NCBI GenBank assembly: GCA_027919835.1
Contig: JANVFP010000013.1
Span: forward strand, 930,001-994,000
Source of the DNA: Lentinula raphanica
Lineage: Eukaryota; Basidiomycota; Agaricomycetes; Agaricales; Omphalotaceae
Direction: 5' to 3'
Length of the DNA stretch: 64,000 bases
In this document: positions 49,568-58,915 of the stretch, in pieces
How the letters are laid out: the number at the start of each line of letters is the position of its first letter
Position numbering within the stretch: the first letter of the stretch is position 1
Notes under the pieces: generated by a model
Told to the model about the DNA's origin: nothing
Seen by the model: only the letters and a program-made list of their open reading frames with translations
The model's database searches: none
Position numbers and translations under genes: made by a program

Positions 49568-51034
49568 CTACAGTCCCTCTGGAAAATCCGCCTTGTATTG
49601 TTGACTTCTAGCCCATCGCGATGGCTTAGAAGGTCCTGCCTGCACTTCATTGACATGTGCAGTTGCTCCTTTTGCAGCGAGCTCAGGTAAACTAATATCA
49701 GGGGTGCTCGTGGAATTGACATTGAGAGCAACAGCTGGGGGCGCTGGCTCTTGGCTGTCTAGTTCATCAAATAATTCCATCAACCGCGCTTTGAATGATT
49801 TCTTATCACTCGGTGGTGGTTGTTTCCCTTTGTTTCCTTGACCAGATGCAGATGCAGATGATGAAGAGTTTTTATTAAAATTTGGCCTTTTGCCTTCATT
49901 TCCAGGCTTATCCCAGCAATCCACTGTATTGTGAGTCTTCGATTTTGCCTTTAAGCCCTTTCCGGCGCATATTTGGCAATATCGTTGTTTTTGCTCCTGG
50001 GAATTAACTTTTTCTGGGGTTTTGCCTTTACTCTTTTTTGCCGCATCTATCTCCATTGCATCTGGTTCATGACTGCCATTGCCTTTAGCATTATTGCCTG
50101 TGCCAAATATTACACTTTTAGTCTTTTCTGGATGTAAGGCTTTATATGATAAAAGGAGAAGTTCCAGATAATCTTCCCATTTAGTAGGAGTTTTTCCGGA
50201 AATTTCCAACACAACAAGTGCATTACGCAACTCTTGTGAAATAACGTCACGAAGCTTGTCAATGTGAATACTATCTTGGTAGTCCACAATACGTGCAAGA
50301 GTGCGATATTGCTCAGCATATTTGATAAAGTCCTTACTAGCCAGTGACTTGTTTGTCCAAAGATGTGTGATTTCATTTTTAGCACCTTCTTTATTATCAC
50401 GGTGACCATAAATGGCATTGAGCTCATTAGCAAAGTTGTCCCAGGATCCCAGATCATTTCCCAAACGCGTGTCATCAAAGTACTTTCTCATATAGTTTGT
50501 GGCAGGAGAACGCAACCTGGTAAGAGCGGTCACAATTCTTTGATGATCTGTCACAATGCCTAGAGATGAGCAGTACAATGCGACTTGATTCATCCAATCT
50601 TCTAAGGTCATCTTGTTGTCTGTTCCAGAGAAGGTTGGTGGGTCAGGTACTTTGGGACCCCTGAATGGGCCAGCTCCAGCATCAGCAGGAAGCTTATCAA
50701 GCTGTGCCTTATAAGCTCGTAAAAGTTCTGCCTGAGTTTCAACAATCTGTCGAAGGCTACGAACTTCATTTGTCAAGTTCTCTTGATTGGTGAAGGCTGT
50801 AGTAAAAGCCTGATTCATCCAATCAGCAAGTCCATTGATATTTCTGTTGATATATCCAATGGAAATATTGGTAGTAGCCTCGTGAGCATTGCGAAGGAGT
50901 CGTCCAATCTGATTTTTCTGTTCATCAGTTTGAAATCCAATTGCTGCCATATCAATTCCTTGAGAGACAGCATCGGACCAAACTTGTCCGTCATCGACTA
51001 ATTCAACGACAGGAGTGAAAGGTGTATAAGACAT
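49568..51034 (-). CDS. gag of the chromovirus
   Basis: 488-residue intact frame from an ATG. It has an N-terminal helical region (QENLTNEVRSLRQIVETQAEL), a capsid-like retrotransposon gag core (TFSGTDNKMTLEDWMNQVALYC ... WDNFANELNAIYGHRDN), a basic linker, and one CCHC zinc knuckle (CQICAGKGL, then H and C in THNTVDC). It assembles the particle and binds the element RNA. It ends a few codons inside the start of the -1 pol frame. Confidence 0.9.
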   Translation of the reverse strand: MSYTPFTPVVELVDDGQVWSDAVSQGIDMAAIGFQTDEQKNQIGRLLRNAHEATTNISIGYINRNINGLADWMNQAFTTAFTNQENLTNEVRSLRQIVETQAELLRAYKAQLDKLPADAGAGPFRGPKVPDPPTFSGTDNKMTLEDWMNQVALYCSSLGIVTDHQRIVTALTRLRSPATNYMRKYFDDTRLGNDLGSWDNFANELNAIYGHRDNKEGAKNEITHLWTNKSLASKDFIKYAEQYRTLARIVDYQDSIHIDKLRDVISQELRNALVVLEISGKTPTKWEDYLELLLLSYKALHPEKTKSVIFGTGNNAKGNGSHEPDAMEIDAAKKSKGKTPEKVNSQEQKQRYCQICAGKGLKAKSKTHNTVDCWDKPGNEGKRPNFNKNSSSSASASGQGNKGKQPPPSDKKSFKARLMELFDELDSQEPAPPAVALNVNSTSTPDISLPELAAKGATAHVNEVQAGPSKPSRWARSQQYKADFPEGL

Positions 51035-51132
51035 TTTTTCTAGTTGTTTTGAAGTCAGATTATTGTTTAGACATAATATGAAAAAATGAATATATGAAAA
51101 AACACAAATGTTTGCCAGACTATATAAGACTA

Positions 51133-51981
51133 TTATGCTTTGGCTGCATCAGGAAGTACAATATTCAGGTCTAATAGCTCCTTGCAAATTTCAGGAAGCC
51201 TAGTATACAGACTCTGAAAATTGACTTTTCCAATTTTGGTACATATCCCTTTTATCTCTCTCCAATTTTTGTTACTTAATTGGTGTCCTCTTCTGTCTAG
51301 ATCCTGATATAAATCCTCTAAATCATTGTACCATCCCCAAAGAGAATTTCGATCCTCATTGGAAATTCTAAAGACCTGTCCATTGAATTCCTTGCACTCC
51401 TCTGCATTCAACTCCCTGAAGACTGGCTCAAGACGAATCTTGGTAGCCTGCAGAACACCTTCAAACTCCTTGATACGCTTAAAGACAGCATCCTCTTTAG
51501 GATAAGTATCAGGAGATATGGGTTGAGAGGGTTCTTTAAGGCGTTGAGCAAGGGGAATTCGTCGGAAGTGAAGATCAGAGGGAATAGGAGGAGGAGGAAC
51601 ATAGACAGGATCAGGAAAGAATTTATGGGTTGGAGAGGTATTATAATCCTCAGAGGGAAGGTCATGGAGCCTGTTCATCAGGCGCTCTCGCTCGACGTAT
51701 TTAAGATGACGTTTACGGAGCTTAGCGAGGTATTTTTTGTGAGAGATTGAGATTTGGAGGCGTTGGAGGAGAGTGAGTTTGCGATTACGCACAGGTGCAT
51801 AAACAGGGATTTCAGTGTAGGAGGGACGTCCAACATGATTATACTTCTTTCGTTTGTCCTTGGGAATAGTGATCCGTTCCCAAAGACCTGTCGATTTATC
51901 CATAGCCATTACAGACACATGGTTACGACGATTGGAAGGCGTATATTTCATGGGAAAAGTGGGAATAATTTTGCAAGGCAT
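51133..51981 (-). CDS. Extra ORF upstream of gag
   Basis: 282-codon intact frame between the 5' LTR leader and gag, from the first in-frame ATG (MPCKIIPTFPMKYTPSN). The product is basic and Leu-rich: a Lys/Arg-rich N-terminal half with QRLQISISHKKYLAKLRKRH, a PVYVPPPPIPSD proline segment, and a helical C-terminal part (DLEDLYQDLDRRG). I recognise no retroviral or cellular domain. An open frame of this length in a recent element suggests it is used. It could be a nucleic-acid binding or accessory protein, but this is inference. Confidence 0.6.
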   Translation of the reverse strand: MPCKIIPTFPMKYTPSNRRNHVSVMAMDKSTGLWERITIPKDKRKKYNHVGRPSYTEIPVYAPVRNRKLTLLQRLQISISHKKYLAKLRKRHLKYVERERLMNRLHDLPSEDYNTSPTHKFFPDPVYVPPPPIPSDLHFRRIPLAQRLKEPSQPISPDTYPKEDAVFKRIKEFEGVLQATKIRLEPVFRELNAEECKEFNGQVFRISNEDRNSLWGWYNDLEDLYQDLDRRGHQLSNKNWREIKGICTKIGKVNFQSLYTRLPEICKELLDLNIVLPDAAKA

Positions 51982-52392
51982 TGTCTGGCAAAAAATGGCA
52001 TAAGTACATTGTCCCTTTTCAGCAGACAAGTACAAAGAAACAAAGGCAACCAGTTGCAGTGTGCAAGTCTTGATGATCTTGATGTCAAATGGGTGGGGGG
52101 ATCTCTACATGTCCTCATGTAGCAAATGAGAATGTGTTACACATTCCCTGGTGCTTGCCCAAGAACTGGCTTGCCGTCTTCTCCAGTTCAAAAGAACCAG
52201 ATCATAGCCTACCCAAAGGTACCAGTCTTGTTGTAATAAGATACAGCAAGTCCCCTTACGCCTAGGGTCCGGCAAATCAAGAACAACTGTCCCTTTCAGC
52301 AACAGTGTTCAAAGTCCAGCAGGACCAAAAAAGGTGTTGATGCCCCCACAGCCATGACAAGAAGTCAGACTGCACAACCTGCAAAAGGTCCC

Positions 52393-52423
52393 TGCCTGTT
52401 GCCCTTGACAGCAGCAACAGGCA
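52393..52423 (-). promoter_or_regulatory. Leader hairpin 1 of the chromovirus
   Basis: Perfect 10-bp stem (arms at 52,393-52,402 and 52,414-52,423) around an 11-base loop CCTTGACAGCA (plus strand). It pairs with hairpin 2 as a tandem structure in the RNA leader. Confidence 0.7.
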
Positions 52424-52437
52424 AGAAAGAAAAAGAA

Positions 52438-52470
52438 GTGTCTGTTGTCCTTGACAGCAACAACAGACAC
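52438..52470 (-). promoter_or_regulatory. Leader hairpin 2 of the chromovirus
   Basis: Perfect 11-bp stem (52,438-52,448 and 52,460-52,470) with the same 11-base loop as hairpin 1. The two stems differ at two positions, each with the compensating change on the other arm. It lies 10 bases beyond the primer site on the element strand. Confidence 0.7.
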
Positions 52471-52480
52471 ACAAGAAGCA

Positions 52481-52491
52481 AGATTCAAGAA
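52481..52491 (-). other. Self-priming primer binding site
   Basis: TTCTTGAATCT on the element strand, two bases past the 5' LTR. It is the exact complement of AGATTCAAGAA at 52,587-52,597, where the LTR transcript should start. This matches the Tf1-type mechanism in which the first 11 bases of the mRNA prime reverse transcription. No tRNA complement was apparent here. Confidence 0.7.
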
Positions 52492-52870
52492 ACTATCACA
52501 ACTTAGAACTCACCTAGTTGTAGTTGCAAAGGTTGGGGATAGTGACAGAGTATGAGCACAAGTTGATCACAAGAGGATAAAAGATGTTCTTGAATCTGGG
52601 GGGATACCCAGGAATACAGAGGGGTATTTATACTACTCTGGAACAGTGGGTAATCTAATATCCATGTAGCTAGGTAACTTAATATCAGTGTATCTAAGTG
52701 ACCTGATATTAATGTAGCTAGGTAACTTAATATCAGTGTAACTAAGTGACCTGATATTACTGTAGCCAGGTAACCTGATATTACTGTAGTCAGGTACCCT
52801 GATGTTACTGTAGCCAAGTAACCTGATATTACTGTGTGATTGTACATATGAGAAGATGATGGCACAGAGA

Positions 52871-54377
52871 TAGTGTTTGGCTCGGGTCGGGTCGGGTGCT
52901 CCTGGAGCCAACCCGACCCGGGACCCGGCTACACCTGTACCCGAGACCCCGGGTACCGGGTACCCGACATCTCCGGGTGCCGGGTTTTTTGAAGTCGGGT
53001 GAGCCAGCAGAGCCTTGCCTAAGGAGGGGCTGGGCATCTGCTGGCCATTGCAGAAACCTGATGCTATACAAAGATATTATTTACAATATATATACATACG
53101 ACTACAAATAGATAAGAACTCACCTTGCATTGTACCAAAGTGATCAAGGTACAGCCATTGAAAAAGGATGACTTGAGCAATTAGAACGCGAGTTGGGGAG
53201 ATGGTAACGCTTCAAATAAACGTTCAAATGAGTCCTAAACGATGACAAATGGATAAGAACTCACCTTGCAACAGCTATGCATGCCTCCTTGTACCAAAGT
53301 GATAAAGGTACAGCCATTGAAACAGGACGACTTGAGCAATTCAAACGCGAGTTGGGGAGATGGTAACGCCTCAGATAAACGTTAGAATGAGCCCCGAATG
53401 ACGACAAACAGATAAGAACTCACCTTGCAACAGCTATGCATGCCTCCTTGTACCAAAGTGATAAAGGTACAGCCATTGAAACAGGACGACTTGAGCAATT
53501 GGAATGCGAGTTGGGAAGATGGTGACGCCTCAAATGAACGTTAGAATGAGCCCTGAACGACAATAAACAGATAAAAACTCACCTTGCAACAGCTATACAT
53601 GCCTCCTTGTACCAAAGTGATAAAGGTACAGCCATTGAAAAAGGACGACTTGAGCAATTGGAACGCGAGCTGGGGAGATAATAACACCTCGAATAAACGT
53701 TAAAATGAGCCCTAAACGATGACAAACGGATAGGAACTCACCTTGCAACAGCTATGCATGCCTCCTTGTACCAAAGTGATAAAGGTACAGCCATTGAAAC
53801 AGGACGACTTGAGCAATTCAAACGCGAGTTGGGGAGATGGTAACGCCTCAAATAAACGTTAGAATGAGCCCTGAACGACGACAAACAGATAAGAACTCAC
53901 CTTGCAACAGCTATGCATGCCTCCTTGTACCAAAGTGATAAAGGTACAGCCATTGAAACAGGACGACTTGAGCAATTGGAACGCGAGTTGGGGAGATGGT
54001 AACGCCTCAAATGAACGTTAGAATGAGCCCTGAACGACGACAAACAGATAAGAACTCACCTTGCAACAGCTATGCATGCCTCCTTGTACCAAAGTGATAA
54101 AGGTACAGCCATTGAAAAAGGACGACTTGAGCAATTAGAACGCGAGTTGGGGAGATGGTAACGCTTCAAATAAACGTTCAAATGAGCCCCAAATGACGAC
54201 AAACGGATAAGAACTCACTTTGAAAATGACATTTGTCACTTCAGAGCTTGATGGTTCAGTTATAAGAGCCGGGTATGCCAACCGGGTGCCGGGTCTTGGA
54301 ATTTTGACCCGACCCGACCCGAATAGGCCACCCGACCCGGAACCCGGCCACACCCGGGCCACCCGTGCCATTCACTA
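52871..54377. mobile_element. Non-autonomous hAT-like DNA transposon
   Basis: 1,507 bases flanked by the 8-bp duplication CACAGAGA (52,863-52,870 and 54,378-54,385). The ends are imperfect inverted repeats TAGTGTTTGGCTCGGG and, reading inward on the other strand, TAGTGAATGGCACGGG. Subterminal regions at both ends are full of CGGGT/ACCCG motifs. Eight-base duplications and TAGNG ends are hAT features. No transposase frame is present, so it must be moved in trans. The interior is mostly a 159-bp tandem array. Confidence 0.85.
53111..54205. repeat. 159-bp tandem array, seven units
   Basis: Units start at 53,111 (a 141-base unit lacking 18 bases), 53,252, 53,411, 53,570, 53,729, 53,888 and 54,047, followed by a partial eighth. 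Units differ by a few substitutions each. Minus-strand reading of each unit shows a donor-like AAG/GTGAGT followed 30 bases later by an acceptor-like TTCAG/GG in most copies. Confidence 0.92.
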
Positions 54378-54481
54378 CACAGAGATGCTTAGCTAATAAA
54401 CTACTACTGATAATCAAATGATAAAATAGGAAAAAGATAAGATAAATGATCAAGGATAGGAGTATAAGGAAATCTGTAACA

Positions 54482-55706
54482 GTAGAGTGATCTGATCTAT
54501 ATCGCAGAAAGCATATGTGAAGGCGGCGTCTTCCGGCGAACGTGGTGAGAGGTTGGAGAGATCTCGGATTGGACAAGTGAAGTCATCGTCAAATTCTTCC
54601 TGTCGCCCGCTGGGTAGAGTGTTGCCTAGGTGGTATAGTCTGCCTCTCGAATGGTGTAGCCCTCCTGTCTGCTGTACTCTGCGGCTTAACTCTGCCCTGA
54701 GTTTGTTGTACTGCTCGAGGTATGTTCTGAGAATCCTCAGCCACAGGTGGTCGTCGACCCACTTGGTCAACGGTCCTAGCCCACGACCTCTGCAAATCTC
54801 CATGCCACCATCTGCAAGGTGTCCGAAAGCGCCGCCAGAGGATGACAGTCCAAACATGACTCGGGTGTCAATACAGAATTCATCTTGGGCATCTGCACGA
54901 ATCACTGCCCCCGGTAACTGGGACGGGTGAATCGGAAGCATTCTGTATGCCTCTGAGATGTCTCTTACAGCTCCCTGTGATCCTGGCGGTAGCGTCCAAA
55001 TCAGCCTACAAGTGTTTGCGAATGTGCCCCAATAACACGGATAAAGAGTTGAATCAATGTGGGAATTAATAGATGATATGGAAGTAGGAATATGATTTGA
55101 GATGATTAGCGGTTTGTACGGGTATGATAGGTTTTGGAGCAGTCTAAATTTGCCTGGTTTGCCTGTCTTGGGAAGCATAGAAATGGGAGATGTCTGGAAA
55201 GGGCCTATTTCGCTCTCAATCTCCTGACGAGGGAAAGGGCCGAGCCACCGCCCGAGGCGAAGCTCGTTCTCCATGACTTGTGCAAAGGCGGCTTTGGAAA
55301 CGGGGTCGTTCAGTTTATTGGACGGGGTGAAGGAATGCTGAATGCTGGGAATGCCTATATGGAAACCGAAACGGATGGAATTTACTAAAGTGGGGTATTT
55401 TCTCGTTAAACCGAGGTCAGATAATGCTGACTCCCACACCTCAGCGTTGAGAGTGGACTGGGCGTGAACCCTCAACCCCTTCAGGGCAGTTCTGAGCTCC
55501 ATGCGAGGTACTGGCGCATCCTGAACATCTGTGCTTCTCCTGGTGTGTACGGCTAGTGCACCCATTGGGGCGCTGCCACTCTGCACAGAGCTCCAGTCCA
55601 GCGTGGATGCCTTGGGAGATTTCAAGGTATCCACCTTTGTTCCAGTGGCATAGGACTTTCTTCTTCCCGTTGTGTATCGTCGTGCGCGAACAGGTTCTGA
55701 TGTCAT
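54482..55706 (-). pseudogene. DIRS-like reverse transcriptase, 5' half of RT-RNase H
   Basis: Starts at ATG 55,706 and runs to the chromovirus insertion point. RT fingers and palm are clear: PISMLPKTGKPGKFRLLQ, GAVRDISEAYRMLPIHPSQ, MFGLSSSGGAFGHLAD and the catalytic KWVDDHLW (V-D-D in the YxDD box). The first about 100 codons overlap the gag-like frame in another phase. It is cut shortly after the palm by the nested element; the continuation is at 44,357-45,359. The last codons of the present open frame come from the chromovirus LTR. Confidence 0.82.
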
Positions 55707-56684
55707 GTCTGTCCCTGCCCAGACATCTGTGGCATCGCGGGAGCTGGGCCTGATTGCTTTCTCGAAAGGACCGGTCGAAACTCTCAGGATCCTCCTCGAC
55801 CTTCGTGCTACTGCCTGCTTTCCTCTGGGCTGCAGAAGGGTATGGGCCGTATCTTACCCCTTTGCCACGACTGCTCCCAGCAACGAAACTGTTTCAAGAG
55901 TGAGATTGCAATGGCCGTGCTGCTTCCGCGCGCATATCTGGAAGTGATGACGGATGAGGATGAGTCATTCGATGCGAGATGTTTGAGTTAATCATTGCGA
56001 TGAAATGCATGCACGATTCGATACACATTAAGTACGTATTCCAAATGCATTAACAAAGACGTGAGAGACCGTTGGGCAAGTCGTCGGGGATTGCGACATG
56101 AGCAATGGCGATGCGAGCGATAGCGAAACATGCGAAGCAATGCGAGGATCATACGTGCAACAGCGATGTGTAGCGTAGTACATGCGACAGCAATGCATAA
56201 GTCAGATGGCAACAAACATGTAGTAGCCGTGCACATGTTGAGTCGTTCAATGCGGGTTGGGTGAGTGAGTGGGTTCCGAGACAAAATAGTTAGCATACTG
56301 GTCGTCTTACGCCCGAGGACAGCGGCACATACCTTTGAGTGACTCTTCAAACTCTTCTCTCCGGACTGTCTTCCAACAGTCTTCTAATACCGCCCCGTTG
56401 GTGACAGCCAGGTCATATGGCTTCTGCCTCTCATTTGCCTTGAACCAGTCCATGCGCATTTCCGCTTGATACAGAACAAGTGCTCGAACACCACCTTTGG
56501 CATTCAGCTCTTCACTAGTGTCCATGCATGCAAAGAATTCAGCGAACATTTTGACGTGTTCGCTGGGCCAAGCACCTAAGGAGAGCGCCTTCAGGTACGC
56601 TCCTCTAGCAAGTATGACCTGACTCCATGTGAGTCTTGCGTCTGGTATAGCGTTGGGAGAGGCCCGGATGGAGTGGGTGCCCAC
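55441..56684 (-). pseudogene. gag-like region of the DIRS-like element
   Basis: Two open pieces. The upstream one (about 56,684-56,307 and open further up) encodes SQVILARGAYLKALSLGAWP ... MDWFKANERQKPYDLA. A lower one, ending in TGA at 55,441, has a Cys/His-rich end (RCHRCLGRDRHDIRTC; CAEWQRPNGCTSRTH; HRCSGCASTSHGAQNC) that looks like gag zinc knuckles. The stretch between them (about 55,900-56,310) has stops in all frames I followed and may hold an intron with a GTATGT donor near 56,305. No ATG could be fixed. Fungal DIRS-like elements usually have such a protein before the RT. Confidence 0.5.
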
Positions 56685-56770
56685 AAGAACTAGGGCGGAG
56701 TTGGAGGATTCGCCGCCTTCGTTGGCGATTTGGTAGTGGTTCGTTAACGAGGATATGAAGGGTGCAATTT

Positions 56771-58915
56771 AATGCTTCGTTGGATAGATCTAATGACCTA
56801 GTGACTTTATCACTGAACACTGATCACCAATATACTTCTTATGTCGTTTGTCAAATGTATTTAAGTGAGGTGTGGGGCGTTGTCAGAGATTCCGCACGAT
56901 CTTATACCTTAGAACGAACTGGTAGTCTTAAAAGATCTACTGGATCCGCAATACAGGTCAACAGAGCGAAGTGACACGGAAGTACAGATCTTTTGATCTG
57001 GACTCGAAGGGGGTGAGTGATCCACTCAAAGGGTTTACAAGGAACGAGAGAACTCGTATAGATCAGACTTTATGACCACACAAATACTATCAGAACCAGG
57101 TTGAAGATCTACTGATCACTGATCACAGGAAACCTTCCACAGCTCGTATGGATCACCGATCACCACACGTCTGCTTGAACAGAGCCACCGAAACTCTGAA
57201 CGCTCACTTGGAACAACCGAGAACCAAGCCCTCTGTATCTCCACGATAGGAGTCTACCTTCGACCCAGGTCTAGCTGAGACTTTATCAACTGACAAGGTA
57301 TCGGGCCTAACGAGATGAGAATTTCACAACCACTTTCGAAGACCGCCCGGCTTACAAAGCCTTTACTCCTCACGTATGAGAGCAAAGGTTAGCTAGTCAG
57401 AGAAACTGGGCACAAAACCTGAATATATTTTTGTAGGCTACGTCCTTAAGTACTTCTACGAAGAGATCTGTAGCCAATTTACTATTTTATGGAATAGATC
57501 TATAGATTTGAGAGAACGGAGTCCGAGATCTGATACAAATAAGGAAAGATAGGACGAGAAACGATACAAACACCAGAGAAACAGAGAGTAAAAAGGATAA
57601 AAACAAGTAAAATGTCCATTTCTGGTGGTCCTTCGTCGAGATCTAGTTGCCTGACCTTCGAATCCGGACCTGGTCTGTGCGTCCATCCACATGCTGGTGG
57701 TTAAAGGGCACGGATAAGCTCCTGCACAGGTAACTCAAACGTTTCCTCATTTGATTCCGCTATGTGAACGGTTGTATGCCTCTCCAACTGAATGGGAGTA
57801 CATATAAAGGGGGGAAACCTGTCCCAATAGGTTCGTTTGGCTTCTAGCTTTCCAACGATATGCATATATCGAATAGATCCAGAGGTTTGACAATGGTGAA
57901 GTCGAAAGATCTACCCTTGCAACACTCCTGGTCAAAGCTGTACATCTCAGGCGTCTATTTCCCATTTAGGAAACGTCAACATGTAACTGGGATGATACAC
58001 TTTGGTTGTTTCTCCGTTTAGTCACATTCCTGCGACCTGATCCATCCCGAAACTCGATCTAAGTGAACAGATCTGTTGAGTCTGGGCCTTGAATAATCCA
58101 TCCCCACTGGTAATACGAATAGATCTATTGGTTCTAAGCTCGGCTCGGTGCAGTATCATACTCAGTTGGCCGTTAGGCGTTGAAAACTAAGTTGATAATC
58201 CCTTGATAGCTCATATCAGAGGTGGCTTTGTCTTGAAGGACTCCCCGACCAAGGGACTCGAGTGTTAACTCTTATTATTCGTCAGGATGTGTTTTCCTGT
58301 CTGGATCTGACGTCCTGGCATTAACATGATACAAGTTTGACTGTCAGCTCGGGCTCACTACAGTCCTTTAGTACTTCTACAAGGCTCTAATCGTTAAAAT
58401 TAGGCCATTGCATGCCTGCACGCAAAATGGGCGTATTATCTCCCCCAAACTAAAGATCTGACCGTCCCCGGTCATCTGGTTGGGTAGACAGGCTCGTACC
58501 TCCCTTGGGAGTGTGGTACTGCAACTGATCCGAGCTTTTGGATTGATCTCCTCGATATCCCAATGGTATTCCCACTCATTAACGCTATAGATCTGTTCGG
58601 TTGCCTCGGGATCAACTGATGATAATTAAACCCTCGGCTAACTCGATAGAAGCGCTTAATTTCCGAGTGTGATTATCAAGAGATCTAATCACAACATCCT
58701 GTAACTTCACAAAGTTCATTTCTTTGACCTTTGTAAGTATTACATTCTTCCTACTATTCTTAGAATTTTCCCAGTGGCTTATTACGTCCTGGGAAGTTCT
58801 TAAGAACCGTGGATAAAAGGCTGCCGGACTTCGAAAATTTTCTCTAAGTCCGCTTTCTTTCTTCCCTCCAACTTCAACGCTTTTCGTCTACCACTGTTTG
58901 CCTATCTCTATTGCT
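56771..58915. other. Non-coding region rich in AGATCT
   Basis: 2.1 kb without a credible gene. It contains 14 AGATCT hexamers (56,786 to 58,681), where about one half would be expected by chance, plus one-off variants such as AGATCC and AGATCA. A GATAAAAGG box about 100 bases before the next ATG is a possible TATA element. The motif block begins where the DIRS-like element ends. Confidence 0.7.
58440..58474 (+). promoter_or_regulatory. Shared upstream motif with hairpin, copy 1
   Basis: CTCCCCCAAACTAAA followed within 5 bases by a 6-bp inverted repeat TGACCG/CGGTCA around TCCC. ACTGATCCGAG follows at 58,524. The same order recurs before the next gene at 62,319. Confidence 0.6.

Larger units (their letters stand above)
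45360..54481 (-). mobile_element. Ty3/gypsy chromovirus, complete with both LTRs
   Basis: Full LTR retrotransposon on the minus strand: 5' LTR at 52,494-54,481 (itself interrupted), leader with primer site and hairpins, an extra upstream ORF, gag, pol (protease, RT, RNase H, integrase, chromodomain), polypurine tract, 3' LTR at 45,360-45,832. It is flanked by a 5-bp target duplication GTAGA (45,355-45,359 and 54,482-54,486). The chromodomain and the self-priming site place it near the Tf1/sushi chromoviruses. LTRs differ at one base of 473, so insertion is recent; pol nevertheless carries two nonsense codons. Confidence 0.95.
52494..54481 (-). repeat. 5' LTR of the chromovirus, interrupted by a hAT-like element
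   Basis: The LTR parts are 52,494-52,870 and 54,386-54,481; after subtracting the 1,507-base insertion and its 8-base duplication, 473 bases remain, exactly the length of the other LTR. The TATA box is at 52,625-52,632, downstream of the insertion on the element strand, so the insertion splits U3 between its start and the minisatellite. Confidence 0.92.
42332..56770 (-). mobile_element. DIRS-like (tyrosine recombinase) retrotransposon, split by a nested chromovirus
   Basis: Read on the minus strand the element has a gag-like part with a zinc knuckle, a reverse transcriptase with RNase H, then a tyrosine recombinase in place of an integrase, and ends in split direct repeats. This is the order of DIRS/Ngaro/PAT elements. 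Bases 45,360-54,481 are a later insertion, so the element proper is about 5.3 kb. The left end is set by the outer copy of the 198-bp repeat; the right end is approximate, because the matching 5' terminal repeat (A1) was not found and the sequence changes character near 56,780, suggesting 5' truncation. Confidence 0.75.

Noticed and set aside
53111..54205. CRISPR-like array
   Set aside because: Units are 159 bp head-to-tail with no unique spacers, within a eukaryotic transposon.
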